A stretch of DNA of 64,000 nucleotides, taken from assembly GCF_023566055.1 (NCBI RefSeq), contig NZ_JALIQP010000001.1, positions 1,138,059 to 1,202,058 on the forward strand. The letters are read 5' to 3'. The notes under the pieces were generated by a model. That model saw only the letters and a list, made by a program, of their open reading frames with translations, was not told the DNA's origin and made no database searches. Below are positions 25,540 through 34,578 of this stretch, piece after piece (the first letter of the stretch is position 1; each line of letters starts with the position of its first letter). This stretch comes from Halosolutus amylolyticus (lineage in GTDB: Archaea; Halobacteriota; Halobacteria; Halobacteriales; Natrialbaceae). A program made the translations under genes and the position numbers.

Positions 25540-26001
25540 GTGAGCCAGGACCGACATCCCCTGTTCATGCCGCTGATCCTCGTCGGCGGCCTGATCTTCG
25601 GGTTCGGTCTCGGGTTCAGCCACATGGCGCGGCCGGAGGTCGTGCTGAACTTCCTCCAGTTCGACGACTTCGGGCTGCTGTTCGTCATGTTCGGCGCGGC
25701 GATCGTCTCCGGGATCGCCTTCGCGGTGATGCCCCGAATCCGCGACAGCGCGCCGCTGACCGGCGACCGGTACGAGCGCCGGCTGAAGCCCTTCGACCGG
25801 AACGTCCTGGTCGGCGGGGCGATATTCGGCGTCGGCTGGGGCCTCTCGGGGATCTGTCCCGGAGCCGCCTACGCCAGCCTCGGTGTCGGCAACGTCACCA
25901 TCCTGTGGGCGCTCGGCGGCATGTTCGTCGGCGCATACATCCAGGGTCGCTGGCGCAGCCACCGTGCCGCGTCAGAAACGCCCGCAGCGGGTGCTGATTA
26001 G
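25540..26001 (+). CDS. YeeE/YedE-family transporter, second half-size protein
   Basis: This 153-residue membrane protein has about four helices. The signature VGWGLSGICPGAAYASLGVG near 104-123 has the C-P-G of YeeE/YedE second halves (DUF6691-like). A Shine-Dalgarno GGAGGTGA at 25526-25533 precedes GTG 25540 at the right spacing, fixing the start. With the preceding gene it forms a split YeeE. It was missed if one requires ATG. The pair plus the PiT-type gene 30 bases on suggests a sulfur-anion import module. Confidence 0.88.
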   Translation: MSQDRHPLFMPLILVGGLIFGFGLGFSHMARPEVVLNFLQFDDFGLLFVMFGAAIVSGIAFAVMPRIRDSAPLTGDRYERRLKPFDRNVLVGGAIFGVGWGLSGICPGAAYASLGVGNVTILWALGGMFVGAYIQGRWRSHRAASETPAAGAD

Positions 26002-26031
26002 CGCAGTTTCCAGTCTCTTCGTACACTACTG

Positions 26032-27207
26032 ATGGACATCACGACGATACTCCTGTTCAGCTTCGCCGCCCTCGCCAGCCTCTTTATGGCCTGGGTGATC
26101 GGTGCCGGATCGAGCGGTGCGACCCCCTTCGCCCCGGCCGTCGGCGCGAACGCGATCTCGACGATGCGCGCGGCGTTTATCGTCGGGATTCTCGGCTTCG
26201 TCGGCGCGGTGACCCAGGGTGCGAGCGTCTCCGAAGCCGTCGGCCGCGACCTCGTCCTCGGCGTCAGCCTCCCGCCCACCGCGGTCATCGTGGTCCTCCT
26301 GATCGGCGCGGGACTGATGGCGATCGGCATCTACACGGGGTATCCGATCGCGACCGCGTTCACCGTGACCGGGTCGGTGATCGGCGTCGGGTTCGCGATC
26401 GGCGGCCAGCCGGCCTGGTCGAAGTACGCCGAGATCGGTGCCCTGTGGGTCCTCACGCCCTTCGTCGGCGGCGCGATCGCGTACGGGATCGCGAGCGTGC
26501 TTCCGCGCCCGGACGTCCCCGAACGGGTCAGCGTTCCGCTGCTCGCGGCGCTCGTCGGCGCCGTCGTCGCGAACCTCGAGTTCGCGTTCCTCTCGTCGGT
26601 CGGCGGGACCCTCGCGACCGCCGGAAGCACCGTCGTGCCGATCGACGGCGTCGTGGCGACCGCCGCGGTCTCGCTCGGCCTCGGGGCGCTCGCCGCGCTG
26701 GTCGTCCGCTGGGACATCGCCCGCGATCAGGCGGGGGGACTGCGACGCTTCCTCCTCGCGCTCGGGGGCCTCGTGGCCTTCTCCGCGGGGGCGAGCCAGG
26801 TCGGCCTCGCCGTCGGCCCGCTGCTCCCGCTGTTCGAGAACCTGTCGATGGTGTCGCCGATCGCGATCCTGCTCGGGGGTGGCCTCGGGATTCTGGTCGG
26901 CTCCTGGACCGGCGCACCGCGGATGATCAAGTCGATCTCCCAGGAGTACGCCTCGCTCGGCCCGCGCCGATCGATCGCGACGCTCGTTCCCTCGTTTCTC
27001 ATCGCCCAGACGGCGGTCCTGCTGGGGGTCCCGGTCTCGTTCAACGAGATCATCGTGAGCGCGATCATCGGGAGCGGCCTCGCCGTCGGCGGCGGCGCAG
27101 GGGTCAGCCCCCGGAAACTGGGGATCACCGTCGTCGCCTGGATCGGGTCGTTCGTCCTCGCGTTCGGCCTCGGCTACGGCTCGATGTGGCTCGTCGACGG
27201 GTTCTGA
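26032..27207 (+). CDS. PiT-family anion permease (phosphate or sulfate)
   Basis: This 391-residue membrane protein with about 10-11 helices has the duplicated PiT signature: GAGSSGATPFAPAVGANAIST near the N-terminus and VSFNEIIVSAIIGSGLAVGG near the C-terminus. PiT proteins import phosphate with H+ or Na+, but the Bacillus CysP branch imports sulfate. Its place 30 bases after the YeeE pair and in the rhodanese operon favours a sulfur oxyanion substrate, which is inference. ATG 26032 is the first start after the YeeE stop. The family-2 palindromic element starts four bases after its stop. Confidence 0.85.
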   Translation: MDITTILLFSFAALASLFMAWVIGAGSSGATPFAPAVGANAISTMRAAFIVGILGFVGAVTQGASVSEAVGRDLVLGVSLPPTAVIVVLLIGAGLMAIGIYTGYPIATAFTVTGSVIGVGFAIGGQPAWSKYAEIGALWVLTPFVGGAIAYGIASVLPRPDVPERVSVPLLAALVGAVVANLEFAFLSSVGGTLATAGSTVVPIDGVVATAAVSLGLGALAALVVRWDIARDQAGGLRRFLLALGGLVAFSAGASQVGLAVGPLLPLFENLSMVSPIAILLGGGLGILVGSWTGAPRMIKSISQEYASLGPRRSIATLVPSFLIAQTAVLLGVPVSFNEIIVSAIIGSGLAVGGGAGVSPRKLGITVVAWIGSFVLAFGLGYGSMWLVDGF

Positions 27208-27210
27208 TCC

Positions 27211-27295
27211 TCATACGTTTACTGTACGTCATTTCCGGCGCAACCGCGATCCGGGCGGCGGTCGCGCCGGTACATCGTTACAGCAATCCGTATCA
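27211..27295. repeat. 85-bp palindromic element, family 2, copy C
   Basis: An imperfect terminal inverted repeat (TCATACGTTTACTGTA at the left; TACAGCAATCCGTATCA at the right) encloses a GC-rich hairpin, CCGGCGCAACCG / CGGTCGCGCCGG. A second copy at 59939-60024 differs at only about five positions. The rightmost TCA, read on the minus strand, is the TGA stop of the ZIP transporter gene. It lies between converging genes. Confidence 0.85.
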
Positions 27296-28090
27296 GACGA
27301 AATTGAGCGGCACCATCACCAGCACGCCGAGGAGTATCCCCGCCGCGAGTTCCGGCTTGCCGCCGTTCGGGAGCCGATCGCCGACGTCCAGCGCCTCGGG
27401 AATGAACTCGCTGAGCACGAGGTAGATCATCGCTCCGGCGGCGAAGCCGAAGCCGTAGGGGAGCAACTCCCGGGCGATCCGGACGAACGCGAACGCGATG
27501 ACGGCTCCGATCGGCTGCGGCAAACTCGAGAACACCGCCCACCAGACCATCTTCCACCGGGCGACGCCCATCGCCTTCAGGGGGATCGAGATCGCGGTCC
27601 CCTCCGGCACGTTGTGGATCGAGATCGCGATCGTCATGAAGATCGCCAGCACGGGGACGGTCGCACCCAGGATCGCCACCCCGCCCTCGAGGCCGAGGTC
27701 GGCGAACGAGACGCCGACGGCGATCCCCTCGGGAAAGCTGTGGACGGTCAGGATCCCCAGGATGAGCACGAGTTTCTTGAAGTCGGCTTCCTCGTACTCC
27801 TGCGGATCGATGTCGGCGTCCATCAGGACGTCGTGGGCGACGACGACGAGCAGGACGCCGACGGCCATCCCGACGGCGATCTCGATCGGGGTCCCCTCGG
27901 CCAGTCCCTCGTCGATGAGTCCGAACACCGACGCCGAGACCATGATCCCCGACGCGAGCCCCCAGAGGACGACGTTGCCGCGATCGCTGATCTCGTCGAA
28001 GAAGAAAAACGGGAGCGCCCCGATCCCGGTCGCCAGCGCCGTGACGAACCCCGCGACGAACACGATCGCGAGATTCTCGAGAAAGGCCAT
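27293..28090 (-). CDS. ZIP-family divalent metal transporter
   Basis: This 265-residue protein has eight predicted helices. The two ZIP metal-binding motifs, HSFPEG (helix IV) and HNVPEG (helix V), are present. A hydrophilic loop (DADIDPQEYEEADF) follows helix III. ZIP proteins move Zn2+, Fe2+ or Mn2+ into the cytoplasm. The start ATG 28090 has a TATA-like ATTTATAC about 27 bases upstream. The stop codon is provided by the end of palindromic element copy C, so the gene end may have been fashioned or shortened by that element. Confidence 0.9.
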   Translation of the reverse strand: MAFLENLAIVFVAGFVTALATGIGALPFFFFDEISDRGNVVLWGLASGIMVSASVFGLIDEGLAEGTPIEIAVGMAVGVLLVVVAHDVLMDADIDPQEYEEADFKKLVLILGILTVHSFPEGIAVGVSFADLGLEGGVAILGATVPVLAIFMTIAISIHNVPEGTAISIPLKAMGVARWKMVWWAVFSSLPQPIGAVIAFAFVRIARELLPYGFGFAAGAMIYLVLSEFIPEALDVGDRLPNGGKPELAAGILLGVLVMVPLNFV

Positions 28091-28165
28091 CCGTACCTCA
28101 CCTGTCGAACCGGCGGTATAAATCGTCAGCGAAAGCGGCGCCACCCGGGGGTTCGAATTCCGCGA

Positions 28166-29041
28166 TCAGTCCCCGCCGGCGTCCGCCGAGTTCGTCGTCA
28201 GGACGGGAACCGGGGCCGTCCGGAGGACCCGCTCCGTGACTGATCCGAGCAGGTGCTGGTCGAGTCCGGTGCGTCCGTGGGTTCCCATGACGACGAGGTC
28301 GACGTCGGCCGCGTCCGCAACCGACGTGATCTCCCGCGACACCGATCCGAACTCGATCGCCGTCTCGACGTCGTCGACCCCCGCGTTCGTCGCGACCGAC
28401 GTCGCCTCCTCGAGGACCTCGCGTGCCTGTTCCTCGAGCCGATCGGCCGTCGGCGTCGAGCCGACGGCCAGCCCCAGCGTCGGTTCGTCGACGACGGACA
28501 GCAGGTGCAACGTCGCGTCGTGGCGGGCCGCGATCTCGGCGCCGTATCGCAGTGCCGTCCGCGCGTGGTCGCTCCCGTCGGTGGGCACGAGCACGTTCTC
28601 GTAGGGATATCGCGTCGCGTCCTCGGTGCGGACCGCCAGGACCGGCGGCTCGCTTTCGTTGACGACGCCTTCCGCGACGCTCCCGAGGACGTACTCCTTG
28701 AGGCCGCGGTGGCCGTGCGTGCCCATGACCACGAGGTCGACGGGCCCCTCGGCGGCGGCGTCGACGATCGCCGATCGCGGCTGGCCCTGGACGACGTCGT
28801 CGACGACGGGAACGCCCCGTTCTTTGGCCCGGTCCCGGGCGTCCGAAAGGATCTCCTCGCCCTCCTCCTCTAACACGTCGACGACGTTCCCCTCGTACCG
28901 GACGAGACTGGGTTTGTTCGTGTCGGCGACGTAGAGCAACTGGACGGTCGCCCCGTGATCGGCGGCGACGTCGAGGGCGTGATCGAGCGCGGCGATCGAC
29001 GATTCGCTGCCGTCGACGGGGACGAGGAGAAACTCGTACAT
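28166..29041 (-). CDS. Universal stress protein with two UspA domains
   Basis: This 291-residue protein has two UspA folds in tandem (about 1-140 and 148-285). Each has an N-terminal LVPxDGS motif and a C-terminal GTHGHRGL/GTHGRTGL ATP-binding loop followed by GSVAE or GSVTE. The ATP-binding type suggests a nucleotide-dependent stress role; the exact function is unknown. ATG 29041 starts the first fold (MYEFLLVPVDGS). It lies just downstream of the CNNM gene on the same strand, and the ZIP gene follows. All three may respond to ion stress (inference). Confidence 0.9.
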   Translation of the reverse strand: MYEFLLVPVDGSESSIAALDHALDVAADHGATVQLLYVADTNKPSLVRYEGNVVDVLEEEGEEILSDARDRAKERGVPVVDDVVQGQPRSAIVDAAAEGPVDLVVMGTHGHRGLKEYVLGSVAEGVVNESEPPVLAVRTEDATRYPYENVLVPTDGSDHARTALRYGAEIAARHDATLHLLSVVDEPTLGLAVGSTPTADRLEEQAREVLEEATSVATNAGVDDVETAIEFGSVSREITSVADAADVDLVVMGTHGRTGLDQHLLGSVTERVLRTAPVPVLTTNSADAGGD

Positions 29042-29121
29042 GGGTGCCCGTTCGTCCGGAACCGGCATACGTCTATTCGTCCGTCGGACGGCGTTCCCTC
29101 TCGCCGAGGACGGCGACCAGG

Positions 29122-30213
29122 TCACGTCACTTCGCTGGCGTTCCGCCGGTCCACGGACAGGAGTTCGTCCCCGTCCAGCGGGTCCTCGAACTCGCCGACC
29201 AGCGCTTCGAGGGCGTCGGTGGCCGTCAGCAGCCCGACGATATCGCCGTCGTCGTCGACGAGCGCGAGTTCCTGGCGTTCGGCCTGCAGCTGGTCGATCG
29301 CGTCGCTGACCGGCGTCTCGGCGGGCATCGTCACCGGCGGCGTCGCGAGGTCCGCGAACGACACCGTGCCGCTCCGCAGGTCGTCGATCCGGTCGACGAC
29401 CGTTGGGACGTAGACGATGCCGACGAACTCCTCGGGCACGTCGTCGATCAGCGGGAAGCGCGTGTGCGGGCTCGAGCCGATCCGATCGAGGTTCTCCTCG
29501 ACCGACGCCCGCGTCGAGAGGAACTGTACGTCCTCGACGTCGGTCATGGCGTCCGTGACCGGTTCCTCACCGACGACGAACGCGTTGAGGATCTCCTCTC
29601 GGCGCTCTCTGGGGAGGTCGCCCTGTTCGAGGACCGACCCGAGTTTCTTCCGGAGATCGGCACGTGACTCGATGATCTCCGTCTCGGTCTCGAGCCACGC
29701 CCCGGTCATCTCGACGCCGAACCGCCGGAGCGTCCACTTCGCGACGGCGTCGCCGAACCAGATCACGGGCCTGAGAAGCGCCGCGAACCAGTACAGCGGC
29801 GTGGCCCCGTACCGGGCGACGAACTTCGTCCGCTCGACGCCGAGGTAGGTGGGCGTCTGCTCGCCGTGGGTGAGGTGGAGGAGGTTGATGACGACGAACG
29901 CGAAGACGGCCCCTGCACCCGCGGACGCGAGCGCCGTGTTCTGGAAGACGGGTTCGACGATCGAGGCGAGGGCCGGTTCGGCGATGATGCCGACGGCGAT
30001 GCTCGTCGCGCTGATCCCGACCTGACAGCTGGTGAGGTAGATCTCGAGGTCGTCGGTCATCTCCCACGCCCGGCGGAGTCCCGGCTCGTCGAACGCCGAC
30101 TCCGGGTACTGCCGCACGCGAGTGAGCGCGAACTCGATCGCGACGAAGAACCCGTTCGCGAGGATGAGCGCGATCCCGGCGAGGAGGCGGAGTGAGATCT
30201 CGAACCCGTTCAT
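29122..30213 (-). CDS. CNNM/CorC-type membrane protein with CBS domains
   Basis: This 363-residue protein has a DUF21 (CNNM) membrane domain of about four helices (1-180), including ALTRVRQYPESA and TSCQVGISATSIAVGI. A CBS pair (about 215-345) follows with FPLIDDVPEEFVGIVYV and ELALVDDDGDIVGLLTATDALE. These proteins are implicated in Mg2+ or other cation efflux and the CBS pair senses nucleotides. The CorC_HlyC C-terminal domain common in bacteria is absent or truncated. Start ATG 30213. It is next to a divergent P-type ATPase, suggesting an ion-transport cluster. Confidence 0.88.
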   Translation of the reverse strand: MNGFEISLRLLAGIALILANGFFVAIEFALTRVRQYPESAFDEPGLRRAWEMTDDLEIYLTSCQVGISATSIAVGIIAEPALASIVEPVFQNTALASAGAGAVFAFVVINLLHLTHGEQTPTYLGVERTKFVARYGATPLYWFAALLRPVIWFGDAVAKWTLRRFGVEMTGAWLETETEIIESRADLRKKLGSVLEQGDLPRERREEILNAFVVGEEPVTDAMTDVEDVQFLSTRASVEENLDRIGSSPHTRFPLIDDVPEEFVGIVYVPTVVDRIDDLRSGTVSFADLATPPVTMPAETPVSDAIDQLQAERQELALVDDDGDIVGLLTATDALEALVGEFEDPLDGDELLSVDRRNASEVT

Positions 30214-30333
30214 TGGTGAAATAGTTCGACGGAGAGTGTAACTTTGTATCGGTCCGGCGACGAGTCTCGACTCGATCGCTCTCGACTCCAGGCCTGGGGA
30301 AGTCTATAGGGATTCGACTGGAAAGTCACGCCA

Positions 30334-32919
30334 ATGCCCGATCCGCCACACGAGGTGCCCTCCGATCGCGTCCTCGATCGCCTCGAGTCGCGTCCCGACG
30401 GCCTGTCGAGCGAGGAGGCACGTCGACGGCGCGAGGAGTACGGGGAGAACGACATCGTCCGTGGCGGCGGCCGATCGCCGCTTTCCATCTTCCTCGCGCA
30501 GTTCGACAGCGTGCTGATCTGGGTCCTGCTCGCCGCCGCCGGGCTCTCGGTCTGGGCGGGGCAGGCGGTGGACGCGATCCTGATCACGGTCATCGTCGTG
30601 GCCAACGGAATCTTCGGGTTCGTCCAGGACTACCGGGCCGAGCGGAGCCTCGAGTCGCTTCGCGAACTGGCCGCGCCGACGGCTACGGTCCGCCGGGACG
30701 GGGAAGCGATCGACGTCGACGCGACGGCGCTCGTCCCCGGCGACGTGGTCGTCCTGCGCGGCGGCGACGTCGTCCCTGCCGACGGCCGGTTGCTCGACGC
30801 GACCGATCTCGAGGTCGACGAGGCGGCCCTGACCGGCGAGAGCGTCCCGGTCTCGAAGTCGTCGACCGCGGTCGAGGCGGGGACGCCCCTCGCCGATCGG
30901 ACGAGCATGGTCTACAAGGGGACGAACGTCACCCGCGGCAAGGGCGTCGCCGTCGTCACCGACACCGGCATGGAGACGGAGGTCGGCGACATCGCCCGCG
31001 AACTCGCCGCGACCGAGGAGACGCGGACGCCGCTCCAGGACGAACTCGACGACCTGGGTCGGACGCTCGGAGTCGGCATCCTCGTCCTCTCGGCGCTGGT
31101 CGCGCCGCTGTTGCTCCTCCGGGGGACCGACGCGATCCAGGCCGCGCTCACCGCGGTGTCGCTGGCCGTCGCCGCCATTCCCGAGGGGCTGCCGGCGGTG
31201 GTCACCCTCACGCTCGCGCTCGGCGTTCGCGCGATGTCCGCGGAGAACGCGCTCGTCCGCCGGCTCCCGGCGGTGGAGGCCCTCGGGGCCGTCGATGTCG
31301 TCTGTACGGACAAGACCGGGACCCTCACGCGGGGACAGATGACCGTCAGCAGGCTCTGGACGAACGACAGCGTCGTCGATGTCGACGCCGAGCACGACGA
31401 GGACGGGACCGGCGACGCGGCGCAGGTCTCCGATCGCGAGGAACTGCTCTTGCGGATCGGCGCGCTCTGTAACGATTCGACGCTCGAGGACGGCGATCCG
31501 ACCGAGCAGGCGTTGCTCGAGGCGGCCGATCGGCACGGCCTCGATATCGACGGCCTCCGCGCCGAGACCCCGCGCACCGGTGAGGTCCCCTTCTCGTCCG
31601 AACGGAAGTGGATGGGCACCGTCCACGACGACGTCGGCTACGTCAAGGGCGCACCGGAGGTCGTCCTCGAGCACTCCGATCGGATCCTGACCGACGACGG
31701 GCCGAAACCCCTGACCGACGATCGGCGCGATCGGATCAAGGCGATCGTCCGCGAGTTCGGCGACGACGCACTGCGCGTGCTGGCGATGGCCTCCCGCGAG
31801 GACCCGGGCGACGCCGACGACCTCGCGGACGGGCTGACCTTCGTGGGCCTGACCGGGATGATCGATCCGCCGCGCGAGGAAGTCGCGGACGCGATCGCGG
31901 CGACGACGCGGGCCGGCATCGACGTGAAGATGGTGACCGGCGACAACGTCCGGACGGCACGAGCGATCGCCGACTCGCTCGGCCTCGGGACCGCAGTACT
32001 CGAGGGACGGGAGGTCGGGGAGATGGACGACGAGACGTTGCGCGATCGGGTCGAGTCGATCGACGTCTTCGCGCGGACGTCGCCGGAGCACAAGGTTCGT
32101 ATCCTCCGTGCGCTCCAGGCCCGGGACCACGACGTCGCGATGACCGGCGACGGGGTCAACGACGCGCCCGCGCTGAAAAACGCGGACGTCGGCGTCGCGA
32201 TGGGAATACGCGGCACCGACGTCGCGAGACAGGCCTCGGACATCGTCCTGCTGGACGACGATTACGCGACGATCGAGCGCGCCGTCGAACGGGGACGGGC
32301 GATCTTCGACAACATCTGGAAGTTCGTCGCCTACCTCCTCAGCGCGAACGTCGCAGAGGTGGCGATCGTCTTCCTCGCCTCGCTGTACGGCTACCTCATC
32401 CTGCCGGCCGTCCAGTTGCTGTGGATTAACCTGCTGACCGACGGCCTTCCCGCGCTGGCGCTCGGTGCCGATCCCAAGAGCGGCGAGGTGATGGATCGAC
32501 CGCCGCGCGATCCCGATCGAGGGATCATCGGCCGTCAGATGCTCGGCCTGATCGGCGGCATGGGCGCCGTGACCACCGTCGCCCTGCTCGCGCTCATGTG
32601 GTACACTCTCGAGGGTGCTCCCGCGGTCACGACGTACACGATGACGATGGTGTTCACGGGCTTCGTCTTCCTCGAACTCGTCGGGCTCTACGTCATCCGC
32701 TGGCTGCGGGACACGCCGACGCTGTCGAACCCGTGGCTCGCGGTCGCCGTCGCCGCGTCGATCGTCCTCCAGCTTGCGGTCCTGTACACGCCGATCAACC
32801 GGTACTTCGGGACGATCCCGCTCGACCTGGCGGACTGGGGACTCATTGGCGTCGTCCTCGCTATCTGTCTGCCCGCCTACGTCGCGATTGGCGTCCTCGT
32901 CCGACGGCTCGATCGGTGA
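30334..32919 (+). CDS. P2-type cation-transporting ATPase (Ca2+/Mn2+-like)
   Basis: This 861-residue P-type ATPase has an N-terminal cation_ATPase_N domain, the TGES actuator motif (ALTGESVPVS), the phosphorylation site D326 in CTDKTGTLTRG, KGAPE, and TGDGVNDAPALKNAD. Ion-site segments AAIPEGLPAVV in helix M4 and WINLLTDGLPALALG in M6 are those of P2A pumps (calcium or manganese), rather than P1B heavy-metal pumps, which have CPC. It extrudes a divalent cation using ATP. A TATA-like run near 30305 fits a start at ATG 30334. It is monocistronic, divergent from the CNNM gene. Confidence 0.92.
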   Translation: MPDPPHEVPSDRVLDRLESRPDGLSSEEARRRREEYGENDIVRGGGRSPLSIFLAQFDSVLIWVLLAAAGLSVWAGQAVDAILITVIVVANGIFGFVQDYRAERSLESLRELAAPTATVRRDGEAIDVDATALVPGDVVVLRGGDVVPADGRLLDATDLEVDEAALTGESVPVSKSSTAVEAGTPLADRTSMVYKGTNVTRGKGVAVVTDTGMETEVGDIARELAATEETRTPLQDELDDLGRTLGVGILVLSALVAPLLLLRGTDAIQAALTAVSLAVAAIPEGLPAVVTLTLALGVRAMSAENALVRRLPAVEALGAVDVVCTDKTGTLTRGQMTVSRLWTNDSVVDVDAEHDEDGTGDAAQVSDREELLLRIGALCNDSTLEDGDPTEQALLEAADRHGLDIDGLRAETPRTGEVPFSSERKWMGTVHDDVGYVKGAPEVVLEHSDRILTDDGPKPLTDDRRDRIKAIVREFGDDALRVLAMASREDPGDADDLADGLTFVGLTGMIDPPREEVADAIAATTRAGIDVKMVTGDNVRTARAIADSLGLGTAVLEGREVGEMDDETLRDRVESIDVFARTSPEHKVRILRALQARDHDVAMTGDGVNDAPALKNADVGVAMGIRGTDVARQASDIVLLDDDYATIERAVERGRAIFDNIWKFVAYLLSANVAEVAIVFLASLYGYLILPAVQLLWINLLTDGLPALALGADPKSGEVMDRPPRDPDRGIIGRQMLGLIGGMGAVTTVALLALMWYTLEGAPAVTTYTMTMVFTGFVFLELVGLYVIRWLRDTPTLSNPWLAVAVAASIVLQLAVLYTPINRYFGTIPLDLADWGLIGVVLAICLPAYVAIGVLVRRLDR

Positions 32920-33054
32920 GTGGCGGGTGCCGGACCGGTCATCGCGCTGTTATCGGGTGCGACCGTCTACACGCAGGTGGCCGACTGACTATCGCTGGTG
33001 TAGCCGTGGTGGCGACCCCCGTCACTAAGGGTGTCGACGGAGACCGTACGCACC

Positions 33055-33348
33055 ATGAGTCCGCCGATCCGCCGTCTCGTCCTCGACGTCCTGAAGCCAC
33101 ACGAACCGGATATCCTCGCGTTCGCCGATGCCGCCGCCGACTGTGCGGGCGTCGACGCCGTCAACGTCGACCTGGTCGAGACCGATCGGGAGGTCCAGAA
33201 CCTCAAACTCACGATCGAAGGCGACGACGTCGACGCGACGGCCGTCGAGGCGGCCATCGGCGACCTCGGGGGAACGGTGCACTCGATCGACCAGGTCGTC
33301 TGCGGCGACCGCCTCGTCGAGCAGAGCGGGACGCCACAGGACCGTTGA
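33055..33348 (+). CDS. DUF211-family small protein
   Basis: This 97-residue ferredoxin-like-fold protein starts PPIRRLVLDVLKPHEPDIL and includes VDAVNVDLVETDREVQNLK and LGGTVHSIDQVVCGD. This pattern is the archaeal DUF211 family, structurally known but functionally uncharacterised. ATG 33055 is a clean start; the open frame continues upstream without homology. The next gene (VIT1-like) begins at a GTG only 5 bases later, so the pair is co-transcribed and may act together on metal homeostasis (inference). Confidence 0.88.
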   Translation: MSPPIRRLVLDVLKPHEPDILAFADAAADCAGVDAVNVDLVETDREVQNLKLTIEGDDVDATAVEAAIGDLGGTVHSIDQVVCGDRLVEQSGTPQDR

Positions 33349-33352
33349 GCGG

Positions 33353-33931
33353 GTGAGACGAGTGGCTTCCCTTCGAAGCCTCCTCGCGGACGAGGAGGTC
33401 AGGTCGATTTCCCGGCGGTACTTCATCTCCAACGGGTTCGACGGCACGCTGACGAGCATCGGGATCGTCGTCGGCGCGTATCTCTCGGGCGTCTCCGAGG
33501 GGATCACCGTGGTCACGATCGGCCTGGGCGCGGCCATCGGCCTGGGAACCTCGGGCGTCTGGAGCGTCTGGGAGATCGAACGCGCCGAGAAACAGGCGAA
33601 ACTGCTGCGGATCGAGCGGGCCATGCTGACCGACCTCGACGGGACGACGCCCCAGGAGCGCCAGGCCGAGGCCAGGAAGATCAACGCGATCGCGAGCGGG
33701 ATCGGGCCGCTCATCGGGATCGTCCTGCCGCTCCTGCCCTTCCTCGCTCACGACGTCCTTTTCACCCTGCTCGAGGCGACGCTCGTCGGCGTCGCGGTCG
33801 GCGTGGCCGTGCTCTTTACGTTCGGCGCGTATCTCGGCTCGATCTCGAAGCAAAACTGGATCGTCGCCGGGATCAGGATGGGGCTCGCGGGGATCGTGGT
33901 CGCGTTTCTCAACCTCTTCCTGCCCGGCTGA
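33353..33931 (+). CDS. VIT1/CCC1-family membrane transporter
   Basis: This 192-residue protein has five predicted helices and the N-terminal RRYFISNGFDGTLTSIGIVVG element characteristic of VIT1/CCC1 iron and manganese transporters. A hydrophilic RAEKQAKLLRIERAM segment links the first two and last three helices. It would remove or sequester divalent metal. GTG 33353 is chosen since it follows the DUF211 stop; GTG 33362 is the alternative and no ATG fits. A longer open frame upstream is a shadow of DUF211. Confidence 0.8.
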   Translation: MRRVASLRSLLADEEVRSISRRYFISNGFDGTLTSIGIVVGAYLSGVSEGITVVTIGLGAAIGLGTSGVWSVWEIERAEKQAKLLRIERAMLTDLDGTTPQERQAEARKINAIASGIGPLIGIVLPLLPFLAHDVLFTLLEATLVGVAVGVAVLFTFGAYLGSISKQNWIVAGIRMGLAGIVVAFLNLFLPG

Positions 33932-33956
33932 CGCCGCTTCCGATCAGCGGTCGCGC

Positions 33957-34496
33957 TCAGTGGTAGGCCTTCTCGCCGGCCTCGATCGGCACCCCGAGCC
34001 AGTTCTCCGTCGACGGGAGCGGACACTCGTACCGGTCGGAGTACGCGCACGTCGGGTTGTACGCCTCGTTGAAGTCGAGGATCCAGGCCCCTTCGTCCGT
34101 CCGGTGGGTCTCCGGTTCGAGATCGAGGTACCGCCCCGCGCCGTAGGTCTCCTCGCCGCTCGTCGCGTCGCGGAACGGGACCCAGAGCCGATCGTCGTCG
34201 GGATCGGACTTGTAAGCCTGCAGCGTGACGTTTTCGCCGCCGACGGTGAACCGGAACTCGCCCCAGCGCAGGTACTCCCGCTCGCCGTCCGTGCTCGTGC
34301 CGACGACTACCCGTTCGGGATCGTCGTACCGTTCGAGCGGGAGTTCGAACCGGTAGTCCGCGTCGATCGGGTAGTACGCGAGGCCGTCGAACTCCTCGCG
34401 CTCGTCCGGCGGCAGCGGCGAGTGTCGGCTCTCGCCGAAGTACTGGTCTTTCTCCGCCCGCTGCGTCTCGATCGCCTGTCTCCAGTCGGTTGTCAT
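33957..34496 (-). CDS. DUF1684-family protein
   Basis: This 179-residue protein has the DUF1684 hallmarks: W5-led N-terminal helix, EDREEFDGLAYYPID-like segment, FRDATSGEETYGAGRYLDLE and C-terminal LDFNEAYNPTCAYSDRYECPLPSTENWL. It is cytosolic, with two cysteines near the C-terminus in the conserved block. The function is unknown. ATG 34496 gives the normal family length. The gene ends near and converges with the VIT1 gene. Confidence 0.88.
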   Translation of the reverse strand: MTTDWRQAIETQRAEKDQYFGESRHSPLPPDEREEFDGLAYYPIDADYRFELPLERYDDPERVVVGTSTDGEREYLRWGEFRFTVGGENVTLQAYKSDPDDDRLWVPFRDATSGEETYGAGRYLDLEPETHRTDEGAWILDFNEAYNPTCAYSDRYECPLPSTENWLGVPIEAGEKAYH

Positions 34497-34578
34497 GGCT
34501 GAATGCGGTGGTCGCACAGTCGGTAGTCGATTCGAGAACCGGCCGGTCGCGTTGCCGTCGATCGACGCGCCGATCGGG

